Shown here: positions 26,470 through 38,240 of the stretch, piece after piece
How positions within the stretch are numbered: position 1 is the first letter of the stretch
Layout: every line of letters starts with the position of its first letter
Assembly (NCBI RefSeq): GCF_001039355.2
Contig: NW_019775935.1
Coordinates: forward strand, 435,570 to 499,569
Source: Lingula anatina
Taxonomy: Eukaryota; Brachiopoda; Lingulata; Lingulida; Lingulidae
Reading direction: 5' to 3'
DNA: 64,000 nucleotides
The notes under the pieces: model-generated
What the model saw: only the letters and a program-made list of their open reading frames with translations
What the model was told of the DNA's origin: nothing
The model's database searches: none
Made by a program: the position numbers and the translations under genes

Positions 26470-29400
26470 TCACATTTGAAGCACATATAATGTGTTATTT
26501 ATGTCTTCAAACTACCCAAGGTGATAAGCAATTGGATAGGATAAACACATACGTAATTTTGATAAGAACTTTCCAGTCCATGATGCTAATTTCTCTTCAA
26601 CGGTGGGAGGATAAGGAGATGATTAAAAAGCTTATCATTCTTTGAGAGTGTTTGTTATTTGTCTGTATTTTAAACTTTGTTTATATTAAAGATAGATGTA
26701 TATCAAACAATTATGTTTGCATTTATTATTTTGTTTATTTGTAGGCAGTAACATTCTACTTCTCTAAAGTTTCATGTAAGTATGAATCGCTGGTAATTTT
26801 GAACTAGATTTAGTCGGGTTTCAACTAGTTCAAAATAGCAGACATTAACATGTCACATGAGTAAAGAACCCCGCACATCAAAGCTGGCTAATCAAATACA
26901 GAAGTTGATTTGATAATCTTAAAAATCATTAAAAATCTGGAGGTGGTTGGATGCTATGTGATGTATTCTGGTTTCTAGGTACTGACAGTCCTGCAGCCGT
27001 TTCTGAAGCAAATCTTACTGGTAATGAGACTAGCCCATGGAAGGCTACAGGGATATTTGACAGGAAAATCTCATCAGCATTGGGAGGGTCTGGTGCTCAT
27101 ACTCAATACAGTCAAAGCATGTCAACTGGAAGTGTTCCAAGTTCAGAAAATGCAGGTTATAGTATGATACAGGTCAGTTAAATAAAGGTTACTCTTTCTT
27201 ACTGACTGCAGACTCGTCTATTTCAAGTAGGTTATTATCCCATCTCAGGATGGAGTCTTATTTGATATCTTTTTCTGATTCTTAGATTTGACACTAAATT
27301 TCATTAAAAATCTAAATGTTGTATATATCTGTGGTTGATCTTCAAGTTAAATATTAAAGCAATAAAATCTTTGATTTTATTTTAATTTCACCATACCAAA
27401 TCTTTCATTTTGGTAACTTGTTATTTTAGACTTACATCTGAGAAATTGTAGAAAATTGATTAAAAGTCTGTTTCCCAACTTGTCAAATATTTTCTAGTTT
27501 TTTAAATGCTTTTTTTTTGTTAGTGATGTTTAATGATGACATGATGTTCATCCCCAATAAATATGGATATACTTGGTGGCACTGCCACACACACACTTCT
27601 GAAACCTTGTTACATATGATATTTACTCGTGGCCTGTGTTGTATTGAGCATTGTATGTGTTGCCTCTATAAATAGAGACTTAAAGACATTTCTAGGGGCC
27701 AACCATGCATGCCAGTTTAACTCAGCCTTAGTAAATATGCAGTCTCCCTGTTTAATACTGGATCTTGATGTCACACTCTTGTCTTTTATACTATTTCATC
27801 TGATTGGTAGTCATTTTAGTTTTCTGAATGTATTTTAACACACTGGTCTGTATGAAAAGAATTCTGTAGATTCAAGCAGGCTTGAAGGAATAGATTTGAA
27901 GGAAGGGGACCAAATTGTTACGGAATGAGCAAGTCAGAGGAACTAAGAAGTTGAATTAAAGGCCTTCTGTACCTGGTTTCAGTCAGCATCAAAGTTTAAA
28001 TGTTGATGCAGTTTTAATGCTTTGTGTGATGAAAGTATGACTAATACCGTTGATTGTAAAGATAAATGTTTTGGGACAGTTGTCCTTGAGGTAGACTAGT
28101 ATAATCTGTATGGGTGGCATTTACATTTATTTTTGTTATTTACCAGAGCAGATATCAGCATTTCAACTTTGTCATGCAGTTTTGCACAACATGGTGTCAT
28201 ATTGTTTTTGTCTTCCCTCTTCCACTCATGTCTTTACATAAGCATATTGTGGATTCAGGAAAACTGCCTAGACATATTTTCTGATTATTTGTGATGACAA
28301 GCCTGTTTTGAGTTTGTTTCTACTCTTTTGAGTTGCTCTTTGCACTTAAATGCCATTACCTGGAGTTTCACCAGAAGTACAGTGCATTCAAACCCGAGTT
28401 CTCCTAGGTACACTGCTCTGACATGTTTGCTATACCATTGATATAGGTGCAGTTGACATGTCCATCTCATATTATAACTATGTTGAGGTCAACATGTCTT
28501 TGATGTTAACTTCCTAAATCTATATTGTTGTGCATAAAACCATGGTTTGCCTCAACTTTGGGTCATCCTGGTTTTGTTACAGAAAGTTACAATTAACATC
28601 AGTGCAAAGTCACCAACTTATGGGCAGATGGTGCTTGTATGTGTGCACTTAGTGACCATTGATCTAAATGTGCTCCACATCTAGAAATACACCAATGTCT
28701 GTGGTTTGTGGCATTTGCATATTTGGTGTGAGCATGTAGGACTTCATGACCAGGGTTGAACTTGAATCCTGAGTGGCAGCTTTGTGATATGTACATTCCA
28801 TATACCTGTGCCTCACATATTGTGACAGTAGCAAACATTTATGGAAATTGAATGAAAACACGTTATATGTTCAGAACACATGCTTTACCAAAATTTGTCT
28901 TTTTCTTTCAGCATGCCTTTGGAACCATTGTTGAAGAACCTTTTTAGTAAGTTCTAAATATGATTATTTGATGTAAATTCATGCTTTTTATAGGGAGCAA
29001 CAGCCACCCAACATCCAAGTATTGTACCACCTACTGGAGGTTATGCTGCAAAACCAGTTTATTCATCACCGCAACTTGAATGGCAATACCAACAGCCTGG
29101 AAAACCATCTCCAGAGCAATATATACCTTTCCAACAGCAGCAACACTTTGTGCAGCAACAACAGTCACTTCAGTCACAGCATCATTTACATCTCCTAGAA
29201 CAGCAAGAGAAGTTTGAAGCAAGCATTGCTCCACATAATTACCAGTACCCTAGTGCAGCCCTTCATACCACTGCAGGTACTCAGAACCCCCATGTTCAGA
29301 CAAGGGAGAACTTTCCAGTGAGCTCGGCAACTACTGCAGCACCAAAATCTTATGATACTGACAGGGCGCAGCATGCCAAAGAGAGGAACATGTTTGGAGG

Positions 29401-32400
29401 GTCAACAGATGCATTTGATTCAGTAAGAAGTTATGGACAAGAAGAAGAGAGAAATTCCAGAGAGAGAGGTGATTCTGCTGGCAGAGTTTGGAATCCGGTC
29501 AGAGATGATGATAAAGGTGGAGAAAGAAGTCAGGCTTATGAGGGCAAGATAGATAGAGATAGGCTGAAAGATAGGCTGAAAGGGAGAAGGAAACAAAGAG
29601 CTAGCAAGGACAAGTGGAGTGATGTTAGCGACCATGAGGCACAAAAAGTGGAGTTCCCAAGGAGCAGAAGTCCTGAAGTGGAAAGGCATGACCAAGGATC
29701 TCCTAGGAAGAGAAGAAACCATTCATCGGAATGGACATCCCCTAGAACAGAGGACAATTCTGAATCTTTATTTCGGAAATGGTACAAATGTCACTTTGAT
29801 ACCAATTTCTCCGGAAGCTTCAGTAGATCCCATGCTCTGTGGGGCAGTTTCCAAGAGTTTCACCAAGAGTACACAGTGTACAGAGCCAAATACCCCCAAG
29901 TCGACTTTGATAGTTACTGCAGATTGTACAGTGAAGGGTATTTTGACGAATACTACATTCAGTTGTATAATCTCAAGGGGAAAGCATTTGATAGAGTTAC
30001 ACCTGGGAACAACTCAAACACAACCCCTGCAAGTGACCGTGGAGCTGTTGGAGGTACGAGTGCTTTCCCAGCTTATGAAGAAACCTTTGAAGAATATTGC
30101 CGCAATTTCCCCGATGTTACCTATCTCACTTACCGTGATCTCTACTTACGAAAACATGATGTCGAGCCACCTGATGAAAGAAGCAGTGAAAAGGCTTGGG
30201 CAGAAAAACAGGCAGAAAGAGGAAAATCACGTTTTAAAATGTATCCACATTTTAATGAAGACTATCAATCCTACAGCCATGACTTTCCTGAATTTAGTGA
30301 AAAGGTCTATCAAAGCTTGTATATAGAAAGATATAAAGCAGACCCACCAAAATCAACTGCCTACCCTCACATCAATGAAAACTACATAAGCTTCAGGAAG
30401 GACCATCCTAACATTACCTTTGATAAATATTGTTCATTGTACAGAGAGAAACATTCAAAAGATCCCCCAGAAGAAATAGACAGGCGTCAGAAAAAGAAAA
30501 AAACAGACGACCATGAAAGTAGCAGAGACACCAACAGACCAATTATCGACTTTGCCTTCTATCCTCTGTTCAGGGAGGCATATGAAGATTACCTTGAACG
30601 CTTTCCAGGGACTGACTACACCACTTACTATGATCTGTATCGTGAAGTACACCATACTCATTACAGGGACAGGCTGGAAGAAGAACCAGTAAGAGAGTTG
30701 AGGAAGCCAAAGCATGTCTTTCCTGGTTACAATGAAGATTATGTGACTTTTAGAAAGGAATTTCCTGACATGACCTTCGATAAGTATTGTTCATTATACA
30801 GGGAGAAGCATTTGAAAGACCCCCCAGAAGTGAGAAGACGTCAGCAAAAAAGGGAAGCTTCAAGAGATGAGGACTGGTACCCACTCTACAGAGAAACATA
30901 TGAAGATTATCTTGAGCGTTTCCCAGGTACGGACTACGACAGTTACTACAAGCTGTATCGTGAAGTACACCACACACGTTACAAGGATAAACTTTTAACA
31001 GAAGAAGATGGTAAATCCTCAAAAATGATCTACCCTCGACTTAATGAAGATTATTTCACCTTCAGTAAAGAATTTCCAGATATCGCTTATCAAGAGTACT
31101 TTTCCTTGTATTGGAAAAAACACAAAAGGGATCCCCCTGTTGAAAAGGTTAAAGCTAAAGAAGAATCCAAGATTATCTACCCTCAATTAAATGAGGATTT
31201 TTTTACATTCAGAAAGGGATTTCCAAATATCACATATGGAAAGTATTGCTCCTTGTATCGGGAGAGACACCAAAGGGAACCTCCCGATGAAAAGAGAGGG
31301 AATGAAAGAAAGGTGGGAAAAAATGGAAGAGATGAAGGGGGAAGAATGGAAAGGAAGGCAAGTTTACCAGAACACTTGGTGGAATCTGCTAGAGAATCTA
31401 ATGTGAAGCAGGAATCCTATCCATTGTATAGAGAAACTTACAATGACTATTTGATACGCTTTCCTGATGCAACCTATGAGGCCTACTATGATCTGTACAA
31501 AGAGGTGCATCAGACTAGATACAAAGACCTTGTAGCAAAGGATCTAAGCAAGAAGGCAATCACTCCTGGGAGCTATGCGGGCATTATTGAACCAGTGCCA
31601 TCTTTATTAAGTCTTCCAGAGGTTGGGAAACATGAAAGACATGAAGGGGAAAGAATTGAAAGCAAGGCAGCCTTATTAACAGAAGACATGGTAGAATCTA
31701 CTGGAAAATATATTAGGAAGTGGGACTCCTATCCATTGTATAGAGAAACGTACGATGACTACTTGGACCGTTTTCCTGGTGCTGCCTATGAGACTTACCA
31801 TGACTTATACCAAGAAGTACATCGGACACGATACAAAGAGCTTGTAGCAAGGGATCTTGAGAAAAAGCCAGTATCCATTGGGGGCTATTCGGGAATTATT
31901 ACACCAGTGCCATCTTTGTTGGATCTTCCAGAGGTTGGGAAACATATGAGAGATGAAGGGGGAAGATTTGAAAGGGAGAAAGGTTTACCAGAAGACATTG
32001 TAAAATATACTAGAGAATCTGCTCTAAAACATGATTCCTATCCATTGTATAGAGAAACTTACAATGACTATTTGGTTCGTTTTCCTGATGCAACCTTTGA
32101 GGCCTACTGTGACTTATATCAAGAAGTGCACCGCACACGATACAAAGAGCTTGTAGCACAGGATCTTGGCAAGAAGGCAGTCAACCTTGGGAGCTGCTCA
32201 GGAATTGAACCAGTACCATCTCTATTAGGTCTTCGAGAGGTTGGGAAACATGAAAGAGATGAAAGAGAAAGATTTGAAAGGAATACATTATTACCAGAAG
32301 ACTTGGTAGAATCTACTAGAAAATCTAATGTGAAGCAGGATTCTTATCCATTGTATAGAGAAACTTACAATGACTACTTGGTTCGCTTTCCTGGTGTGGC

Positions 32401-33970
32401 CTATGAGACCTACCATGACTTATACAAGGAGGTGCATCAGACTAGATACAAAGAGCTTGTAGCACGGGATCTGCATAAGAAGCCAGTATCCACTGGAGCC
32501 TATTCACGAAGTATTGCCCCAGTGCCATCCTTATTAGCACTCCCCGTTGCCAGGAAACATGAAATAGATGATGACCTCGGCACAAATTCAAACAGAATGA
32601 TATACCTCGAGCCAAATAGAGGTAATCAATCATTGGTAATAGGTTCCAAGAGGAGGAGAGACATGGCGGCAGGTGATATACATGATAGAGTTGACCACCC
32701 ATTTGGTAACCAAAATGAATTTGTCAATACTTTTGAAAACATGGTAAGTTTATTTCCAATTTAGGTAGTAAATATAGATTGAAGTCAAATTTTTAAGTGA
32801 TGAAATCAAGGGAAATAAGTGTTGTATCAGAATTTTTAAATTTCATGTTAAGTTTTGTTACATCTTATGTGCGCTATTTGGTGATGTTTAAGGTTTAATT
32901 GTCATTATCCATGCTATGTCTATGTGTATAAATAGTTTCATAATGCTGATTACTGTTTTTTTATCAGGATGGAATAATGAACACAGTCAACCTTGAGCTA
33001 GTTCAGCAATTTCTAAGGCAGTCGGGGATGGCAGGCTTTCAGCAGCTTCTTGGTGCTACACTTAGTGGGGAAAGCCAGCTAACCACTTTCATGGATCAGG
33101 TAAAACTGGTTTGAAATGATCTTGGGCGATGATAAAATATTACAAAGAAAAATATAACTGTGGTGCTGCTTTGTTTTTGTTAATAACATATAATATACCT
33201 CTTCTAGGCCAGGGCCCTGGTTCAGGCCGAGGCCAGGAGTGAATTGGACAATGCAATACAGCAACTTATGCAATTGCCAGGAGGGGACACTTGCATTGCA
33301 CTTATCCAAGCTTTGGCTAATGCTGGACCAAAGGTATTGACTACAATATTTGAATCCTGATGTATAACAAGATTAAATAAATTGTAGTGGTGGAAATTTA
33401 TCTGCTTTTCCTCTTTAAAAGTGAAATGTCATCAAATAAATTTTATAGCTATTTCAAGTAATTTTTTTAGAACCGGTAAATTGTTTTCAAAACTTAAAAT
33501 GAGTAAAATGATATTTAGGTAATTAATATAAAAAAGTCATTTAAAAGTTAAAAGCACCTGGGAGTTTTACAAGTATTTGCTCAAAAGGCTGTTGAACTTT
33601 CTTTAGCAATGAGCAGATCCAATGGACTCCTCACTTCAAACTACAGTAGATGTTCACAGTACTATAACAACCAACCTTATTTCACTTGAAGTCATTGATT
33701 TTATGAATTACAAACAGTTGTTGTTAATTTACTAGATGACCTTTTGTCAGGAAATGCATTCAAACATTTTGTTTGCAGAAGAACATGCTTTTTCTTTAAA
33801 ATCTTTTGCAATTTATTAGCATAAATTGGTTTATTTGTTTTAGTATAAATTGGCTTATTTGCTTGTTTTAGATTATTGAGGGTGTAGCCAGTTGTGACCC
33901 CCGAGCCATTGGAGCACTGTTGTCACAGCTTGATCCTGAATTATTGCATAAACTGGCTACACTCAGTTGA
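21587..33970 (+). CDS. Zinc-finger protein with tandem Tyr/Phe-rich repeats, unrecognised family (12 coding exons)
   Basis: Exons: 21587-22216, 22711-22956, 23995-24069 (duplicate at 24580-24654), 25195-25260, 25901-25960, 26328-26396, 26745-26775, 26979-27172, 28994-32743, 32968-33099, 33208-33333, 33872-33970. They total 1,825 codons, every junction GT-AG, all phase 0 except 26775|26979. The start MAYYQQYG has a strong context (AACATGG); an in-frame ATG at 21527 would add 20 residues. Residues 1-190 are Gln/Pro/Ser-rich. Three U1/JAZ-like C2H2 fingers follow: C197-C200-H215-H221, C291-C294-H331-H337 (long spacing) and C358-C361-H374-H380. Residues 458-737 include Gln-rich and charged Arg/Glu/Lys stretches. 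About 13 aromatic modules lie at roughly 738-1615. The C-terminal 118 residues look helical and end LHKLATLS. Fingers of this type often bind double-stranded RNA or RNA-protein complexes, so a nuclear RNA-related role is possible but unproven. The repeat matches no family I know. Confidence 0.88.
23649..23860. mobile_element. Small TIR element (MITE-like) in an intron of the zinc-finger gene
   Basis: The left end carries CATTCCCATAGATT then AGATTGATC. The right end, read on the other strand, gives CCATTCCCAGAGATTAGATCGATCC. The ends are flanked on both sides by TCTTA (23644-23648 and 23861-23865), a probable 5-bp target duplication. It is 212 bp, more GC-rich than its surroundings, without coding capacity. 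A diverged relative of its right end may lie near 34500-34575. Superfamily not assigned. Confidence 0.6.
23916..25078. repeat. Near-identical tandem copies flanking a single N (probable assembly duplication)
   Basis: Positions 23916-24493 and 24495-25078 are the same sequence, separated by one N at 24494. The first copy ends exactly at the N and the second begins exactly after it. The only differences I see are a 6-bp insertion (ATACAT type) near 24520 and one T/G substitution after the exon. Each copy contains the same 75-nt coding exon (23995-24069 and 24580-24654) with intact splice sites. The pattern fits two overlapping contigs from different alleles joined without merging. Because the exon is 25 codons in phase 0, automatic gene models may include it twice without a frameshift. 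Confidence 0.9.
26428..26468. repeat. Poly(T) tract
   Basis: An uninterrupted run of about 41 T residues, 31 bp after the donor of exon 26328-26396. It could be a minus-strand retroposon tail, but no element body is recognised beside it. Confidence 0.95.
28912..28946 (+). other. Candidate alternative (stop-containing) exon of the zinc-finger gene
   Basis: A pyrimidine-rich acceptor (TTTTCTTTCAG) precedes 35 nt that end at a strong donor (GTAAGTTC). Continuing from the preceding exon in phase 0 it reads HAFGTIVEEPF, then a TAG arises whether it splices to the exon at 28994 or reads through. Inclusion would give a short protein with the three fingers but no repeats, or a decay-targeted transcript. 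It rests on splice-site pattern only. Confidence 0.35.
28994..32743 (+). repeat. Large exon encoding about 13 tandem aromatic modules
   Basis: This single 3,750-nt phase-0 exon lies in the zinc-finger gene above. From about 29834 it encodes modules of about 35 residues built on Y-P-x3-E-x-Y-x2-(F/Y)-x3-F-P-x3-(Y/F)-x2-Y-x2-L-Y. Two variants exist. Type A carries NEDY..FRKEFP..YCSLYREKH..DPP; type B carries YPLYRETYxDYLxRFP..YYDLYREVH.TRYK. Types A and B alternate in the middle. The last four units are all type B with a conserved spacer (PVPSLL, EVGKH, LPED) and start at 31418, 31730, 32039 and 32345, a period of 312, 309 and 306 bp. The strong DNA similarity of these four suggests recent duplication or gene conversion. 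The 5' third of the exon encodes a Gln-rich then charged linker. Confidence 0.85.
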
Positions 33971-35180
33971 CCTGGAGTGCCTTCCACTGAGCAGGACACC
34001 TTGAATCGCAACCCTACACAGAGAGGTAATAGGAGACAAGATTGATTGTAAGGTTAAATAATTAAATGGTAAATTATATTTATTGTGTATGCAAAGTAAA
34101 CTGCCTATGAATATCAGTTGAGAGCAGTTGCGTATGTCTACCATTTTGCAAGTATGAAAGGCTCGTATTTGTGTATAAAAATAGTAGACATTGTTTATAC
34201 ACATATCTAAAGTATAAGATAATGTTTAAACATATGTTGTTATATACAGATAAACAGTCAGTTCTTCAGTCATCTTTGGTCTATGAAAATCCTCCTTCAC
34301 TGAAGTATTTTAAAAGCTAGCATATTACATGTAGAACCCAATTAATTATATCAAGCATTAAAAAACTTTTTTAACAGAAACTAATTTTAAAAAACTTATC
34401 ACTCGTGAAATATTTTGATATATTGTTGGTCATATTCATTGGTCTGAGTGACACAGGTAGCGTTTTGTCTCTAGTCAAGAGTAATTGCAAGTGAACCACT
34501 TGATTTAATATATCTCCACAGAGTTGTGTCAATCCATCTAGACTGATCATGTGTCTTTGGGAATTGGGCCTTAGGAGACTACAGCATTAATGCCTATAAT
34601 TTTTTTCTTCTCTAAATTAACAATAGAGGAAATTTAAATTGCAGCCTATAAGTCATAATACTTGGCCACTCTTTCAATTTAAGACATGCAACTTTACAAC
34701 AGGGATGTGTTAATCCTTGTTGTAATGAGTTAGTGCGATAATTCCTTTTTCTGTCATGAAGCATAAAATTTGAATTTTCTTACTCTTATGTGAAAAGTCC
34801 TGTTTAATGGAAACTGAGTGGGAATGGATGACATCAGTGAAATTATTGGCTCTTTGAAAGATGGAAACAGTAATTTGAAACAACATGAAAAATGTGTATT
34901 TTGTATGTGTATTATTTATACAAACTTTAGTTCCTTCAATTTCTTACGGTCACTATGATAAAGGATGGTCATCATCATTGGCTGTATAATACTATGTCCT
35001 ACAGAACTTAAATGATTTGGTGAGGCTAAATCAAAAACCATTGTTCAGTTCTTGATTATTCTTTTTTTGGGATAGCTATATTGCCGAAGTTGGATTTCCA
35101 TGTGTTGACAGTAGTGTTTATAACTTTTGTGCATATATATATATCAATAACTGAATAAATTGGTCAATTAAGAAACTTAA
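33971..35180 (+). other. Probable 3' untranslated region of the zinc-finger gene
   Basis: The sequence after the TGA at 33968-33970 has no further coding signal. The first convincing AATAAA is at 35154-35159, giving a 3' UTR of about 1.2 kb if unspliced. A possible donor (AGAG|GTAATA) near 34026 means a UTR intron cannot be excluded. Confidence 0.45.
35154..35159 (+). terminator. Candidate poly(A) signal AATAAA
   Basis: AATAAA lies downstream of the plus-strand stop codon, with a T-rich tract about 35 bp further on. It is the likeliest 3' end signal for the zinc-finger repeat gene. Confidence 0.45.
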
Positions 35181-35998
35181 AACAAGATTGTAGTTTTTTT
35201 ATATTTAATCCATGTACTCACCCTAGAAACCTTCCAGAATTACAAAGTTTCATTGATGGGTCACCTACTACATTTAGTTGCCATGTCTGATATACAAAGC
35301 TGAGACAAATTTTTTCTCTAAGCATTTTATGTTTTTTTGCCTCAAGTGTTTTAAGATGCATTTGTAGTCAAATTTTTGCCACAATAGCAGCTAGATGCTA
35401 ACATCTAGCTTCAAAAAGTATAAGATTAAAAAAATACCAAAGAATATAGGTTCATTTTACGCAAAAATGTTTTGCAAATATTTTCTTGCCACTTTCTGTG
35501 CTGTATGTAACTGGGGCAGATAAATAGGTCAATTTACAATCAAAAATTTCAAGAAGGTGCAGTTCTAAAGCTCTTTCATGGCAGATTAATCCAGTCAATC
35601 CCTTGGCATGGCGACTTGTATAATACACTGGTGGAATTGGTTTATGTGCATTACTGGAAACCCATTGCTCAGTTCAAATTTATCTGCATGGCTTTGAAGT
35701 AGGTGATACCCAATGAAAATTTCACTTGAACACAGTATTAACACAGATTTTAGCCAGGAAGGCAGTCCTCAAAACATCAGATGTGTTCAAGTTTAAAGTT
35801 TGTCAGCAAGAACCAGAGCTGTGCATGCCAATGGGACTTGTATGCTAAGGGACAAAGACAACCCCCATTTTAATTAACTAAATTTGCAGCGGGAGCCTAC
35901 TTTTCTGCTACAGCACTCACAGGTTCAGTGTCTAATCATGCAACTTACGGACATATACGTGATAATCAACAAAACTCTTTTTTTTTTTCATTGTATTA
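35181..35998. other. Short intergenic interval between convergent genes
   Basis: This stretch lies between the putative 3' ends of the plus-strand zinc-finger gene and minus-strand RPL12. No coding or family-level feature was found. It contains a perfect 9-bp stem with a 4-nt loop (AGCTAGATG / CATCTAGCT) at 35389-35410. Confidence 0.5.
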
Positions 35999-36004
35999 TT
36001 TATT
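35999..36004 (-). terminator. Poly(A) signal of RPL12
   Basis: TTTATT on the plus strand gives AATAAA on the minus strand, 104 bp after the RPL12 stop. That spacing suits the short 3' UTR typical of ribosomal protein mRNAs. Confidence 0.6.
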
Positions 36005-36107
36005 TATCTCATTTTTTTTCTTGAGAGTTTTGCTTTGAAGTCTTTTAAAGTCTCAAAAATTGTATCTTCAGTTTCAGCAGGGTCCATATTTTAGCCCCAT
36101 TTCCAGT

Positions 36108-38079
36108 CTATTCCTACAAAAGAAATTTAAAAATGCATCTTAAATATTAGACTATTTGACAAAAGTAATTGTTAATGACTTTTGTCAGCTTAAAAACCTT
36201 ACATCATGAACTTGGCACAATTATTTAAAAGTTTCTTGGTTACAACAACTGATGCTTGCTTAAAAGAAATGACAGAATTTGTGGTTGGCCAGCATTACGG
36301 CAATATAATTATTTTAAAAAGCATGAAAAATTGGAAAAGGAAATAACACTTACTGTAGGGCATTCCATTTCTCCATCATTGATCTTGTCAATGATATCAT
36401 GTGGAGGTTCCCCTTCCACAGTGCATCCTACTGACTGGGCAGTGCCTACAACAAATTACACAGCAGATATGTGAGGAAAAGACTTTGCCAAATGCTTTCT
36501 GGAAGAACAAACAGTTCTGAAACAGACTGAAAACTTCATGAAAGTTGCTTACTAACTGAATTATGCCCATCTCTAATGATAAATTATGGGTACATATTCA
36601 GCAAAAGTTGCTTATGCTGAACAAGCTTTAGACAAACAAGTCTTTACGAGCATACTAATATTCTACAAATAAATGAAGTTTTAGATTCTACTCAATACGA
36701 AAGACCATATTTAATACCAAAGACAAACCAGACAGGCCAAAATTCTCACCTAGCACTTCTTTCACTGTCCCAGAAAGATCCCTTGACATGCTTCTTGGTC
36801 TCATGATTCGAGCAATTTCAACAATCTCATCAAATGTTACATTACCACTGTGCTTAACTGAAATAAAACAAAGTCAAGTATGTAAATCTGTGGTTTCATT
36901 CCTACTTATGAAAAGAAAATTTAGAAAAGAAGAAAATGTGGGATTGCATGTGTGCTTATACACAAACATGAAGACTGTTAACAGTAGTATATTTCCTTAA
37001 TGAGGGGATTTAAAGGGTTACATCAAATTCATTCTTTTTAAGCATAATAAATTGTGAGTTCTTCCAGTTTAACATCTGAGGTTCTATCTTTTTGCTACAA
37101 AAGTGAATGGATTGTACAAAATACACATGGGTCTAGACTTACTATGCTTGACCTTCTTTCTGTCTCTGGGTGGCTCCTTCAGAGCTCTGATAACCAGAGA
37201 GGAGGCACTGGGCACTACATCCACTTTAGCCTGTCTGTTCTGGACAGTCAACTGTACTGTGATCTTCAGACCTTTCCAGTCCTGAGTGGCCTTCGCGATG
37301 TCATCTCCTACTTTTTTAGGTGACTAAAAGGTAAAATAATTTTGTGTGTTTAGAGCGTACAATTACTGTTTTACACAGAGGAAATTAATCATAGCCACAT
37401 ATATGCCTTTTCTTTACTTCATACTTTAATTTTAATTTATTAATATTTCACACCCTATAATTAAAAGAATTAATAATCAATTCAAAATATGAATTTATTA
37501 GAACTACAGTACAAATCTATGTTTATCCCTGATTCAATAAAGCAAAGTGAATATTGATGTTCAAGACGAAATCAAATATTCATAAATACCAAACCGAGAG
37601 GTCCAATCTTGGGGGCCAAAGCAGAAGTGGCTCCTACTTCACCTCCTACAGCACGGAGGTAGACTGGAAAAGAGGGAGGAAATGTAACATTTAAGCATTT
37701 CATCAAAATAAGTAGCCTTCGAGAAATATAATAAAATCAGTAAGGATATATCATATTGTCCTTACACTTTACTGTAAATTTTAATACTAGTTACATGTAC
37801 TATCAGTATCAGGTCCCCAGTAGTAGTACAAATGAAATTAAACGGGTTTTATCACAAAATCAATAGATTGAGTTGAAATGGATAAGTTACTGATCAGTAA
37901 TTATAATGGGTTTTTCTTACAACAATAAAGGCGTGCTCAAACATCAATTAAATATTGGAAGGATCGTTTCTCCGAGTTGTGGTGCTGTACAAACGAGGGA
38001 ATGAGCGTTTGAAACATAACATTTCATAAATAAAATACTCACTGATCTTAATTTCATTTGGATCGAATTTAGGAGGCAT
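36108..38079 (-). CDS. RPL12: 60S ribosomal protein L12 (uL11), complete, six coding exons
   Basis: The protein belongs to the stalk base of the large ribosomal subunit, where it contacts the GTPase-associated rRNA. Exons, 5' to 3': 38079-38043, 37663-37590, 37323-37143, 36857-36750, 36445-36354, 36113-36108. They total 498 nt, 165 residues plus stop, the usual animal length. The sequence begins [20 protein letters not shown] and includes [92 protein letters not shown] and [18 protein letters not shown]. All junctions are GT-AG and phase-consistent. The final coding exon carries only GAA TAG. Introns are short (200-400 bp), as in many ribosomal protein genes. No disabling change is present and introns are intact, so this is a functional gene, not a retrocopy. 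Confidence 0.97.
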
Positions 38080-38240
38080 TCTTGTATTTATTTGCTGCTT
38101 GTAGAAGCAAGAATGGTCGGACTAGGTGTTGGATGAGCCCGATTTGGACACTACCAAAAAAGTTGCACCTGGCCGACGAATATGGCGAGTAAAGAGGAAG
38201 TTTGTGCGCAAGACAAGCCACATTAAAGCTTGTATTTCCG
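38080..38240 (-). promoter_or_regulatory. RPL12 5' UTR and proximal promoter
   Basis: Upstream of the ATG the minus strand carries a pyrimidine tract (CTTCCTCTTT, 38200 down to 38191), a candidate 5' terminal oligopyrimidine start. Immediately next to it is CGCCATATT (38187-38179), a YY1-like site. Both are common in ribosomal protein promoters. Whether the 5' UTR is spliced cannot be told here. Confidence 0.4.

Noticed and set aside
29619-30326. 235-codon frame overlapping the large repeat exon
   Set aside because: Alternate frame of a repeat-rich coding exon. The 1,250-codon frame shows clear repeated protein structure and splices in phase at both ends.
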